Below, piece after piece: positions 1-6,669 of a stretch of DNA of 6,669 nucleotides. Source of the DNA: CANCDA01 sp043757205 (lineage in GTDB: Bacteria > Pseudomonadota > Gammaproteobacteria > Burkholderiales > Burkholderiaceae_C); the NCBI GenBank assembly GCA_043757205.1, contig JAYVPU010000149.1:1-6669 (forward strand). The letters run 5' to 3'. Made by a program: the position numbers and the translations under genes. How positions within the stretch are numbered: the first letter of the stretch is position 1; each line of letters starts with the position of its first letter. Under the pieces are notes generated by a model, which was given only the letters and a program-made list of their open reading frames with translations, had not been told where the DNA came from and searched no databases.

Positions 1-673
1 TGTGACCGATTTGAATCAGGTTGTCGAGCTTCACGCCGTCTTCAATGACCGTGTCTTGCAACGCGCCTCGGTCAATACAGGTGTTGGCACCAATCTCCAC
101 ATCGTTACCAATCTGCACAGCACCCAACTGCTCGATCTTTTCCCAGGCAACACCGTTCGGGGCAAAGCCAAAACCATCTGCGCCGATGACCACACCAGAG
201 TGCAAGATGCATCGCTCACCCACAACGCAGCCCTCACCCAAAGTGACTCTTGACTTGAGCACCGTGTAGGCACCGACACGCGCGCCTCGCTCAATCACGC
301 ACAAAGGGCCAATCTGCGCTTGCGGATGGACGACCGCCTCGAGATCAACGACGGCACTGGGATGAATTCGGGGGCCTGATTTCTGGGGTTGTTGCTGACG
401 CCAAAGCTGGGTCACCCGTGCGAAATAAAGATAGGGCTGATCGGTCACCAAGCATGCGCCGCGAGCTAGAGCTTCTTCGCTCATCTGCGGGCTGACAATC
501 ACACATGCGGCTTGAGACGCCGCTAACTGCTGACGGTATTTCGCTTGACCGAGAAAACTTAAATGCGAAGCGCCAGCGGATTCGAGCGGTGCAAGTCCCT
601 CAATCTGCACGTCAGGATCACCATGCAATTCACCCCCAAGGGCTTCGACGATGGCGCCTAAACGCAAGGACAC
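1..673 (-). CDS. lpxD: UDP-3-O-acylglucosamine N-acyltransferase LpxD, 5' part (C-terminus beyond left edge)
   Basis: LpxD transfers a 3-hydroxyacyl chain from acyl-ACP to the 2-amino group of UDP-3-O-acylglucosamine in the cytoplasm, the third step of lipid A synthesis. The first 224 residues are visible; relatives have about 330-350, so roughly the last third is missing. The N-terminal uridine-binding domain (about residues 1-100) begins SLRLGAIVEALGG and contains GLAPLESAGASHLSFL. From about residue 103 the hexapeptide left-handed beta-helix begins (HPSAVV, HPQAQIGPLCVIE, VVIGADGFGFAPNG, VEIGANTCIDRGA). The last complete codons read KLDNLIQIGH; by family comparison the final His (residue 224) corresponds to the catalytic His (His239 in E. 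coli). The start is GTG at 673-671: an in-frame TGA lies two codons upstream (679-677), no ATG precedes the conserved N-terminus, and an AGAGGA sits 10 nt upstream. It lies 22 nt after skp, in the same operon. Confidence 0.96.
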   Translation of the reverse strand, partial: MSLRLGAIVEALGGELHGDPDVQIEGLAPLESAGASHLSFLGQAKYRQQLAASQAACVIVSPQMSEEALARGACLVTDQPYLYFARVTQLWRQQQPQKSGPRIHPSAVVDLEAVVHPQAQIGPLCVIERGARVGAYTVLKSRVTLGEGCVVGERCILHSGVVIGADGFGFAPNGVAWEKIEQLGAVQIGNDVEIGANTCIDRGALQDTVIEDGVKLDNLIQIGH

Positions 674-683
674 GCTTCAGACA

Positions 684-689
684 TCCTCT
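684..689 (-). promoter_or_regulatory. Ribosome-binding site of lpxD
   Basis: The minus strand reads AGAGGA, then 10 nt, then the GTG start of lpxD at 673. The match to the anti-Shine-Dalgarno sequence is good and the spacing is slightly long. It supports GTG as the start. An ATG at 684-682 overlaps the last base of this site but is out of frame with lpxD and opens only eight codons. Confidence 0.6.
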
Positions 690-695
690 GCCGAC

Positions 696-1208
696 TTATT
701 TGCCTGCATTCAAAACCTTGATGACTTTGTCAGTGATGTCGTGCTTGGGATTGATGTACACGGCTTCTTGCAAAATGAGGTCGTATTTTTCAGCTTCAGC
801 TACTTGTTTGACCACTTGATTGGCGCGTGCGAAAACCTGCTGCAACTCCTCATTACGGCGAGCGTTCAGATCCTCTTGAAATTCACGGCGCTTTCTTTGA
901 AAATCACGGTCTTGCTCCATCAGTTGCTTCTGACGTGAAGCACGCTGGCTTTCTGCCAAGGTGGGCGCTTCGCGTTCTAACTTCTCAACCAATCCCTTGA
1001 GCGTCGCACCTGTATCTTGCAACTCTTTTTCACGCTTGGAAAATTCCTGCTCTAGTTTGGTTTGCGCACTTTTCGCGGGAATCGCTTCTTTGATGATTCG
1101 ATCCAAACTCACAAAGCCCAGGCGAAACTCTTGCGCCTTCAAAGGCGCTGCCAGAAAACAAAGCCCCAAAGCAAAAGCGAGGCCAGCTTGACGAAAAAGA
1201 TAAGTCAT
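696..1208 (-). CDS. skp: Periplasmic chaperone Skp (OmpH family)
   Basis: Skp is a periplasmic trimeric chaperone that holds unfolded outer-membrane proteins between the Sec translocon and the BAM complex. The 170-residue product is of normal family length. An N-terminal signal peptide is visible: MTYLFRQ, a hydrophobic core at about residues 8-22, and a likely signal peptidase I site after LKA (residue 25). The mature protein starts QEFRLGFVSLDRI, the short strand that forms the trimer base. Residues about 45-140 are highly charged and rich in Lys, Glu, Gln and Arg, as expected for the coiled-coil tentacles. The segment YDLILQEAVYINPKHDIT (142-159) is the conserved C-terminal part of the base. 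The ATG at 1208 shares one base with the bamA stop (TAATG), and I see no strong Shine-Dalgarno sequence before it, so translation is probably coupled to bamA. The order bamA-skp-lpxD is conserved in proteobacteria. Confidence 0.95.
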   Translation of the reverse strand: MTYLFRQAGLAFALGLCFLAAPLKAQEFRLGFVSLDRIIKEAIPAKSAQTKLEQEFSKREKELQDTGATLKGLVEKLEREAPTLAESQRASRQKQLMEQDRDFQRKRREFQEDLNARRNEELQQVFARANQVVKQVAEAEKYDLILQEAVYINPKHDITDKVIKVLNAGK

Positions 1209-3499
1209 TAGAAGGTGGTACCAATCTGGAATTGAATAGACTGCATTCTATCGCCATCAAAGGAACGAATAGGGGTTGCAAATGCCAGCCGTAACGGGCC
1301 TATGGGTGATATCCAGCTAATACCAACACCCGCCGAGGCCCTGAACTGCCCGAAATCAATCGCTTCATCCGCACCAAACACATTGCCAGTGTCCACAAAA
1401 GCGTACATGCGCAGTGTTCGGTCATTGCCAGTGCCGGGGAATGGCGCTTGCATTTCCAAATTCAGATTGATCTTTTTTGTGCCCCCCAACGAGAGACCAG
1501 TAACCGGATCCTTAGGCCCCAGACTACCGGGCTGAAAGCCGCGAACCGAACCCAACCCACCACCATAGTAGTTCTTGAAGAGGGGATAGGGGCGCCCGTC
1601 GATGCCCGTACCCATGGCCATGTCAGTATTAAACGCAAAGGTGTACTGCTTAGTGATAGGTATGTATTGCTGGTACTGGTATGCACCCCGCAGATAGCGA
1701 ACTTCACCGCCCGCGCTCCATTCAGCGGTGGCACGCTGGAAGCGGCCTTGAGACGGCACCAACGCGCTGTCACGGTCATCCCGTGCCCAACCGGCGGTCA
1801 AAGGTACAGCCGTACTGGTGAAACCGAACTGGTTGGAATAGTCAACGTAGGCTTGCGGCAAATTGGTGCCCGGGTTGATGGTTGTGCGCTCAAGACCTGC
1901 ACCCACATAGATCGTGTCGCGCTCGGTAAATGGAATGCCAAAACGCATGCTGGTGCCTGTTGTTTCAAGCGAATAACTGGCGGGATTCAAATAAGGGTTG
2001 GACACGCGGTGATAGAGATCAATCGTGCGTGAAATACCGTCTTGCGTGAAGTACGGGTCGGTGGTGTTGAGCACAATCACTCGGTTGATCTGGCTGGTAT
2101 TGACCTGGATGCCCAAAGAGTTGCCAGAACCAAAAGCATTGTCCTGGCGAATACCAAATGACAAACCCAAACCATCCGTGCTGGAAAAACCGGCACCCAA
2201 GGTCAAGCTTCCGGTCGGTTTCTCTGCGACGTTCACTGTGAGGTCAACCTGATCGACAGAGCCTGGAACGTCATTGGTTTCAATCGACACGTCTTTGAAA
2301 TATCCAAGACGGTCAATCCGGTTGCGTGATAGCTTGATCTTGTCACTGTCGTACCAGGCGGACTCCAATTGTCGAAGCTCACGTCTGACCACCACATCAC
2401 GGGATCGGTTATTGCCAGCCACGTTGATGCGCCGCACATAGGCGCGTCTGGATGGATCGGCCTGAAGCACCAAGACCACCAAGTTGGTCGTGCGATCAAT
2501 CTCAGGCCGAGACTGAACGCGCGCAAACGCAAAACCAAATTTTCCAAAATAGTCGGTGAACGCCTTGACCGTTTCTGCCACCTGATCGGCGTTGTACGAC
2601 TGCCCGGGCTTGATGGCAACCAGCGACTTGAATTCGTTATTTCGCCCTAGGTAATTGCCTTCCAGCTTGACGCCAGCAACCACATACTTTTCCCCCTCAA
2701 ACACATTGATGGCAATGGCCATGTCCTGTTTGTTCGGCGAAATCGCCACTTGAGTCGATTCAATGCGGAACTCCAGATAACCACGAGTCAGGTAGTAGGA
2801 GCGCAGCGTTTCAATGTCCGCATTGAGTTTGGCACGCGAATAGCGATCCGACTTGGTGTACCAACTCATCCAGTTGCCTGAATCCAGATCAAATAAATTG
2901 CGCAAGGTGGACTCGGAAAAGACCTTGTTACCCACGATCCGAATTTCGCTGATCTTGGCAAGCTCACCTTCAATCACCGTAAAGGTCAAGTTGACACGGT
3001 TGCGCTCGATAGGCGTCACCGTCGTAACCACCTCAGCGGCATAAAGACTGCGATTGATGTATTGGCGCTTGAGTTCTTGCTCAGCCTTGTCCAGTAAGGA
3101 CTTGTCGAAGGGTCGGCCATCCGTCAAACCCACTTCACGCAAGGCTTTCTTTAAAACATCCTTGTCAAACTCTTTGGTTCCCACAAACTCAAGATCGGCG
3201 ACGGTGGGGCGCTCCTCCACAATCACCACCAGCACATCACCAGCGACATCCAGCCGGATGTCCTTGAACAAGCCGAGCCCAAACAGGGCACGAATGGATG
3301 CCGTACCTTTTTCATCGTTATAGGTATCGCCAACGCGCACCGGGATTGACGCGAAGATGGTTCCTGGCTCCACACGCTGCAAGCCCTCAACCCGAATGTC
3401 GCGCACCGTGAAAGGGTCCACCGCCAATGCGGAATGTGCGGCGAATACCAAGGCCGCCGCAACAACAGTTTGGCGCAGGTTAAATCGATTGAGTTGCAT
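1208..3499 (-). CDS. bamA: Outer-membrane protein assembly factor BamA (Omp85)
   Basis: BamA is the central subunit of the BAM complex and folds beta-barrel proteins into the outer membrane. The 763-residue product is somewhat shorter than the 810 residues of E. coli BamA but complete. A signal peptide ends at SALA (residues 23-26) before VDPF. Five POTRA domains follow at roughly 29-98, 99-181, 182-270, 271-350 and 352-427; domain 1 opens with FTVRDIRVEGLQRVEPGTIF. The 16-strand barrel occupies about 428-763. It carries the Omp85 loop-6 motif VRGF at 652-655 and ends in an aromatic residue (FQIGTTF), typical of an outer-membrane barrel C-terminus. The ATG at 3499 places the signal peptide correctly, although no Shine-Dalgarno sequence precedes it. 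The gene begins 50 nt after rseP, and its TAA stop (1210-1208) overlaps the skp start by one base. In the same operon, skp encodes the chaperone that feeds BamA. Confidence 0.98.
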   Translation of the reverse strand: MQLNRFNLRQTVVAAALVFAAHSALAVDPFTVRDIRVEGLQRVEPGTIFASIPVRVGDTYNDEKGTASIRALFGLGLFKDIRLDVAGDVLVVIVEERPTVADLEFVGTKEFDKDVLKKALREVGLTDGRPFDKSLLDKAEQELKRQYINRSLYAAEVVTTVTPIERNRVNLTFTVIEGELAKISEIRIVGNKVFSESTLRNLFDLDSGNWMSWYTKSDRYSRAKLNADIETLRSYYLTRGYLEFRIESTQVAISPNKQDMAIAINVFEGEKYVVAGVKLEGNYLGRNNEFKSLVAIKPGQSYNADQVAETVKAFTDYFGKFGFAFARVQSRPEIDRTTNLVVLVLQADPSRRAYVRRINVAGNNRSRDVVVRRELRQLESAWYDSDKIKLSRNRIDRLGYFKDVSIETNDVPGSVDQVDLTVNVAEKPTGSLTLGAGFSSTDGLGLSFGIRQDNAFGSGNSLGIQVNTSQINRVIVLNTTDPYFTQDGISRTIDLYHRVSNPYLNPASYSLETTGTSMRFGIPFTERDTIYVGAGLERTTINPGTNLPQAYVDYSNQFGFTSTAVPLTAGWARDDRDSALVPSQGRFQRATAEWSAGGEVRYLRGAYQYQQYIPITKQYTFAFNTDMAMGTGIDGRPYPLFKNYYGGGLGSVRGFQPGSLGPKDPVTGLSLGGTKKINLNLEMQAPFPGTGNDRTLRMYAFVDTGNVFGADEAIDFGQFRASAGVGISWISPIGPLRLAFATPIRSFDGDRMQSIQFQIGTTF

Positions 3500-3549
3500 T
3501 TTTATATGAATATTGAAATTGGCACCTGAAACAGGTCCCCAAAGAAAGA
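3500..3549 (-). promoter_or_regulatory. rseP-bamA intergenic leader with small hairpin, no clear Shine-Dalgarno
   Basis: This 50-nt gap is the longest non-coding stretch in the window. On the transcribed strand it contains an inverted repeat at 3539-3521: ACCTG, a TTT loop, CAGGT, extended by two G-C pairs after one G-G mismatch. An AT-rich stretch (CAATTTCAATATTCATATAAA style, 3522-3500) then runs up to the bamA ATG, with no purine-rich Shine-Dalgarno sequence at the usual distance. The hairpin is not followed by a run of U, so it is not a convincing intrinsic terminator. A promoter is possible: the AT-rich part resembles a -10 region, and a GGACCTG resembles loosely a sigma-E -35. Neither match is good enough to call a promoter from sequence alone. 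Confidence 0.4.
3521..3539 (-). repeat. Short inverted repeat upstream of bamA
   Basis: The arms ACCTG (3524-3528) and CAGGT (3532-3536) are perfectly complementary around a 3-base loop. After a C/C mismatch (3523, 3537) the bases 3521-3522 pair with 3538-3539. In the mRNA this could form a small hairpin about 20 nt before the bamA start codon. The stem is short and may be chance. Confidence 0.4.
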
Positions 3550-4911
3550 TCAGCCCCAGAGGCGATTGATGTCATTGAAAAACGCGATGCACATCATGAC
3601 CGCCAACACAGCCATGCCCACCCGCTGCAAGCGTTCTTGCCATGCATCCGACGGGCTTTTTCCCGTCACCCACTCCCAAAGATAATACATCAGGTGCCCC
3701 CCATCAAGAATGGGCAGTGGCAGTAGGTTCAAGACCCCCAAGCTCACGCTGATCAAGGCCAAAAATACCAGATAAGACGTGATGCCCATGCTGGCTGAGC
3801 GGCCTGCATAGTCTGCAATGGTCAGTGGTCCACTTAAGTTCTTCAAAGACGCTTGCCCGATCACCATCTTGCCCATCATGCGCAGCGTCAGCAGCGAAAC
3901 ATCCCAAGTTTTCACAACGCCTTGCCAAAGTCCGTCTAACGGCCCGTAGCGCAGGAGGATCAATTCGGGCAAGCCGCCCACAAAAGCGCTGATCTTGCCG
4001 ATACCTTCTGCCCCGTCTTGAACTAGGTCAGGTTTGACGGTAATTTCCAACGCTTGTCCTGAACGCAAAATTTTCCAGGATGAGGCCAAGGCCTCATTGC
4101 CCTGCACCGAGGCCCGGATCATGCCGCGTAGTTGCGCACCGTCCACCACCCGATGAGGCCCGACCTGTAGCACCCAATCACCCTGACGCAAACCTGCGCG
4201 CTCAGCCGCACCACCAGCCATGACCTCGCCAATCTCGGCGCGGCTGTAGGGAGACACCAATCCGATGCGGCGAAACAGTCCGGCGTCCGCTTCACTCGCG
4301 CCCATGGTGGCCAGGGCCAGCGTGACATCACGGGCCTGATTGTTTTGACCCGCTTGCACAGAAAGCTGAACGTCCTTGCCTTCAAGTGCGCCACGGGTCA
4401 GTAGCCAGCGCACGTCTTCAAAAGACGACACCATTTGCAACGTTGCACCTGAGAATCCAGCGCGTAACACCCGCTCCCCACCCGTCAACCCCGCTCTCTC
4501 GGCCACAGAGTCCACGACTGGACTGCCCAACACAGCCGCCGCTTGCTGCACACCCACCCAATTCACCAAGGCATAAAGTACAACCGCCAGCAACAGGTTG
4601 GCCACAGGCCCTGCAGCCACGATCAAGGCCCGTGCACGCAAGGGTTGCGTGTTGAAGGCCCGATGCCGCTCGGATGCATCCACTGGGGCCTCGCGTTCGT
4701 CCAGCATGCGGACATAGCCCCCGAGTGGAAAAGTGCAGAGTGTGAATTCCGTATCAGAACCGCGGGGCTGCCAACGCAGCAACGTGCGACCAAAGCCAAT
4801 AGAAAAGCGCAGCACCTTGACCCCACAGGCCACGGCCATGCGGTAGTGGCCGTACTCATGGATGGCAATGAGCAGTCCCAGAGCAACAATGAACGCAACA
4901 ATGGTCAGCAT
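3550..4911 (-). CDS. rseP: Site-2 intramembrane zinc metalloprotease RseP
   Basis: RseP is an inner-membrane protease that cuts the sigma-E anti-sigma factor RseA inside the membrane after a first cut by DegS, and it also clears remnant signal peptides. The 453-residue product matches the family length (450 in E. coli). Zinc motif HEYGH lies at residues 18-22 in the first membrane segment (about 1-24), with His18, Glu19 and His22. A second membrane segment lies near 93-117 (GPVANLLLAVVLYALV). Two tandem PDZ domains follow, at about 120-205 and 220-300; the second contains AAERAGLRQGDWVLQVG. The conserved NLSGP motif is at 358-362. Asp403, in NLLPLPILDGG (395-405), is the third zinc ligand of the family. 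A last hydrophobic segment is near 431-445. The ATG at 4911 has TAAGGA 6 nt upstream. The gene follows dxr by 17 nt. Whether its substrate here is an RseA homologue is inferred from the family only. Confidence 0.97.
   Translation of the reverse strand: MLTIVAFIVALGLLIAIHEYGHYRMAVACGVKVLRFSIGFGRTLLRWQPRGSDTEFTLCTFPLGGYVRMLDEREAPVDASERHRAFNTQPLRARALIVAAGPVANLLLAVVLYALVNWVGVQQAAAVLGSPVVDSVAERAGLTGGERVLRAGFSGATLQMVSSFEDVRWLLTRGALEGKDVQLSVQAGQNNQARDVTLALATMGASEADAGLFRRIGLVSPYSRAEIGEVMAGGAAERAGLRQGDWVLQVGPHRVVDGAQLRGMIRASVQGNEALASSWKILRSGQALEITVKPDLVQDGAEGIGKISAFVGGLPELILLRYGPLDGLWQGVVKTWDVSLLTLRMMGKMVIGQASLKNLSGPLTIADYAGRSASMGITSYLVFLALISVSLGVLNLLPLPILDGGHLMYYLWEWVTGKSPSDAWQERLQRVGMAVLAVMMCIAFFNDINRLWG
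4080..4097. repeat. 8-bp perfect inverted repeat inside rseP
   Basis: ATGAGGCC (4080-4087) and GGCCTCAT (4090-4097) are exact reverse complements separated by two bases. In the rseP mRNA the segment can fold into a hairpin with a CUUG-type tip. It lies in codons for the second PDZ domain (reading NEALAS), so the sequence also has a coding explanation. No function is apparent. Confidence 0.5.
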
Positions 4912-4917
4912 TTCATG

Positions 4918-4923
4918 TCCTTA
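4918..4923 (-). promoter_or_regulatory. Ribosome-binding site of rseP
   Basis: The minus strand reads TAAGGA, then 6 nt, then the rseP ATG at 4911. It is the best-placed Shine-Dalgarno sequence in the window. It lies in the 17-nt gap after the dxr stop and fixes the rseP start. Another ATG at 4916-4914 is out of frame and too close to the site. Confidence 0.75.
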
Positions 4924-4928
4924 CGCCT

Positions 4929-6119
4929 TCAGCGAGACAGTCCTTGAGCTATGCCTTGCGCCACTGCACGTGACTCGGCATCCAGAGCCAACAGGTGCGC
5001 CAATGATTCAGCGGGTGACGGCACGACCGCCTCAAGCGTCTGAACGTTCACCGCATAAATCTGATCGAAACGAATTCGCTTGTCAAGAAAAGCCGCCACG
5101 GCAACTTCATTGGCAGCATTGAGCACAGCCGTTGTGCCTGATGGGGCCTCCAGCGCCTCCCAGGCCAACTTCAAGCCGGGAAAGCGCTCAGGGTGTCCAC
5201 GCGTCGTGATCGCCTCGAAACTCATGTCTGACAAGCTTGCAAAGTCCAGCGCCTGGGCACCCGACGCCATACGCTCGGGCCATGAAAGCCCGTAGGCAAT
5301 CGGCACACGCATGTCGGGTGTGCCCAGTTGTGCCACCACAGAGTGGTCGCGGTACTGCACCATGGAGTGAATCACGCTCTGCGGGTGAATCACGACTTCC
5401 AGACGCTGCGAGGGCAGACCAAACAGAAAATGCGCCTCGATCACCTCCAGTGCTTTGTTCATCATGGTGGCGGAATCTACCGAGATTTTTCGCCCCATCA
5501 CCCAGTTGGGGTGGGCGCAGGCTTGCTCAGGTGTCACACCACGCAAGGTTTGCGGCTCTCGGCAGCGAAACGGGCCACCCGACGCGGTGAGAATGATTTT
5601 GTCAACACGATCAGGCCAAGTCTTGGCATCTTCCGGCAGCGACTGGAAAATGGCCGAATGCTCACTGTCAATCGGCAGCAGCGTCGCCCCGCCTTCTCTG
5701 ACGACTTGCATGAACAGATAACCGCCGACCACCAGCGCCTCCTTGTTGGCCAGAAGCAGGCGCTTGCCCGCACGGGCTGCGGCCATGCACGGGGCCAACC
5801 CAACCGCTCCCACGATAGCGGCCATCACGATGTCCACCTGCTCATGCGCGGCCATAGCGGAGATGGATTCAGGGCCCTTCAAAACCGTGGTTGATGATCC
5901 CACGGCTTCTAATTTGTCGGCCAATAACTGGGCATGCGCCTCGCTGGCCATCACGGCATATCGCGGCTTGAATTTCACGCACTGCTGCAAGAGCAAATCC
6001 ACTTGCGTGGCGGCCGTGAGTGCCATCACTTCAAATCGCTCAGGGTGACGGGCGATGACATCCATCGTGCTGGTGCCTATCGAGCCGGTTGAGCCGAGAA
6101 TGGCGACACGCTGTTTCAT
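4929..6119 (-). CDS. dxr: 1-deoxy-D-xylulose 5-phosphate reductoisomerase (IspC)
   Basis: Dxr converts 1-deoxy-D-xylulose 5-phosphate to 2-C-methyl-D-erythritol 4-phosphate with NADPH, the committed step of the MEP isoprenoid pathway in the cytoplasm; it is the target of fosmidomycin. The 396-residue length is normal. The NADPH-binding glycine motif GSTGSIG is at residues 9-15 and LLANKE at 122-127. Divalent-metal ligands by family comparison are Asp151 and Glu153 (DSEH, 151-154) and Glu225 (NKALE, 221-225). Substrate-binding segments include TASGGPF (178-184), HPNW (203-206, with the conserved His203) in front of the MGRKIS flexible-loop region, and SVDSATMMNK. The C-terminal helical domain includes NAANEVAVAAF (334-344). 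The ATG at 6119 overlaps the cdsA stop by four bases (ATGA), and no strong Shine-Dalgarno sequence is seen, so translational coupling is likely. All key residues are present. Confidence 0.98.
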   Translation of the reverse strand: MKQRVAILGSTGSIGTSTMDVIARHPERFEVMALTAATQVDLLLQQCVKFKPRYAVMASEAHAQLLADKLEAVGSSTTVLKGPESISAMAAHEQVDIVMAAIVGAVGLAPCMAAARAGKRLLLANKEALVVGGYLFMQVVREGGATLLPIDSEHSAIFQSLPEDAKTWPDRVDKIILTASGGPFRCREPQTLRGVTPEQACAHPNWVMGRKISVDSATMMNKALEVIEAHFLFGLPSQRLEVVIHPQSVIHSMVQYRDHSVVAQLGTPDMRVPIAYGLSWPERMASGAQALDFASLSDMSFEAITTRGHPERFPGLKLAWEALEAPSGTTAVLNAANEVAVAAFLDKRIRFDQIYAVNVQTLEAVVPSPAESLAHLLALDAESRAVAQGIAQGLSR

Positions 6120-6669
6120 GGCAAGACCAAAGTGTGAAACATCATGGCCAAGGGCAGCGTAGGCAACAGCGCATCCACGCGGTCCAGCACGCCGCCATGC
6201 CCCGGCAGCAAACCACTGCTGTCCTTCACACCGGCACTGCGTTTGATCAGCGACTCGATCAAATCACCCACCACGCTCATCACCGCCATCATCAAAGCGC
6301 CCAACCCTAAAAACCAGACGCCTTTGATGGCCAATTGACTGTAGAGACTGGGGACATCGAGTTGCCAGGCCTGGTCGATCCAAAGCCAGCTCATGGCCAA
6401 AACCAACACACCCACCATACCGCCCCACACCCCTTCCCAGCTCTTACCCGGGCTGATAGATGGCGCCAGCTTGCTGCGGCTGAAGCGCCCACCCCACGCC
6501 TTGCCCGCGAAGTAGGCAAAAATATCAGCCACCCAGACCAGCACAAGGCAGGAGAGCAGAAAATTAATCCCCACCACGCGCGCCTGGGCCACCGCCAGCC
6601 AGGCACACCAGAGCATAAAAAAACCGCCCACTAAACGAACCCAACGCGGGATAGCTGACCACGCTGAAA
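6116..6669 (-). CDS. cdsA: Phosphatidate cytidylyltransferase CdsA, 3' part (N-terminus beyond right edge)
   Basis: CdsA condenses CTP with phosphatidic acid to give CDP-diacylglycerol, the precursor of all major phospholipids, in the inner membrane. The last 183 residues are visible; full-length relatives have about 270-290, so the N-terminal membrane segments lie outside the window. The frame is open to the right edge (first full codon at 6667), reading SAWSAIPRWVRLVGGFF. Several hydrophobic membrane segments can be seen, such as FLLSCLVLVWVADIFAYFAG, followed by the conserved SKLAPSISPGKSWEG. The C-terminal family signature is intact at visible residues 139-165: S-x-x-K-R, then KD, then PGHGG, then DRVD. 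The Lys-Asp and the Asp residues of that signature bind the catalytic metals. The TGA stop (6118-6116) overlaps the dxr start as ATGA. A GTG at 6631 is an internal codon, not the start, because family homology continues upstream of it. Confidence 0.97.
   Translation of the reverse strand, partial: SAWSAIPRWVRLVGGFFMLWCAWLAVAQARVVGINFLLSCLVLVWVADIFAYFAGKAWGGRFSRSKLAPSISPGKSWEGVWGGMVGVLVLAMSWLWIDQAWQLDVPSLYSQLAIKGVWFLGLGALMMAVMSVVGDLIESLIKRSAGVKDSSGLLPGHGGVLDRVDALLPTLPLAMMFHTLVLP

Noticed and set aside
1134..1208. Lipoprotein signal in Skp because of Cys17 in the signal peptide
   Set aside because: The residues before the Cys (ALGL) do not make a good lipobox, and the normal signal peptidase I site LKA-Q after residue 25 fits the known Skp mature start.
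1448..2032. 194-codon plus-strand open frame opposite bamA
   Set aside because: It lies wholly antisense to the conserved BamA barrel, its translation resembles no family I know, and such frames arise readily opposite biased codons.
3521..3539. Intrinsic terminator between rseP and bamA
   Set aside because: The stem has only five contiguous pairs and is followed by AATTTCAAT instead of a U tract. The flanking genes also belong to a commonly co-transcribed cluster.
5328..5894. 188-codon plus-strand open frame opposite dxr
   Set aside because: Dxr in this region is fully conserved with all catalytic motifs. The antisense translation is His/Arg-rich without domain features, so it is a shadow frame.
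6617..6623. Seven-base A/T run in cdsA as a slippage site or terminator
   Set aside because: The frame is intact across it (GGFFM), no hairpin precedes it on the transcribed strand, and a run of seven is not exceptional.
6116..6631. GTG at 6631 as the start of a short cdsA
   Set aside because: The frame is open to the right edge and the residues before it (SAWSAIPRWVRL) fit CdsA. The family also needs further N-terminal membrane segments, so the gene is cut by the window edge.
6335..6634. 99-codon plus-strand open frame opposite cdsA
   Set aside because: It is antisense to conserved CdsA membrane segments, with low-complexity His/Pro-rich translation and no visible start signals.

Overview
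This window is a stretch of a chromosomal envelope-biogenesis operon from a Gram-negative bacterium. All genes are on the minus strand, so transcription runs from the right edge to the left edge. Six genes can be read: cdsA (3' part), dxr, rseP, bamA, skp and lpxD (5' part). Protein style and codon use suggest a betaproteobacterium of the order Burkholderiales, probably Comamonadaceae-like. That placement rests on recognised sequence style, not on a database search.

Layout in transcription order: cdsA (6669-6116, open at the right edge) overlaps dxr by 4 nt (ATGA). dxr (6119-4929) is followed after 17 nt by rseP (4911-3550), which has a clear Shine-Dalgarno sequence. A 50-nt gap, the longest in the window, leads to bamA (3499-1208). 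bamA overlaps skp by 1 nt (TAATG). skp (1208-696) is followed after 22 nt by lpxD, which starts with GTG at 673 and runs off the left edge. No stretch longer than 50 bases lacks a gene, and there is no rRNA, tRNA, CRISPR array, insertion sequence or recognisable terminator.

The genes serve linked steps in building the envelope. CdsA makes CDP-diacylglycerol for phospholipids. Dxr commits carbon to the MEP isoprenoid pathway, which ultimately feeds undecaprenyl phosphate. RseP is the intramembrane protease of the sigma-E envelope-stress pathway. BamA inserts outer-membrane beta-barrels, Skp escorts unfolded barrels across the periplasm, and LpxD performs the second acylation of lipid A synthesis. 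In related bacteria the cluster is usually flanked by frr and uppS upstream and by fabZ, lpxA and lpxB downstream; those genes lie outside this window and are not seen here.

No undescribed biological system was found. The points worth a second look are small: a GTG start for lpxD, a bamA leader with no Shine-Dalgarno sequence and a small hairpin, and two overlapping stop-start junctions without clear ribosome-binding sites.
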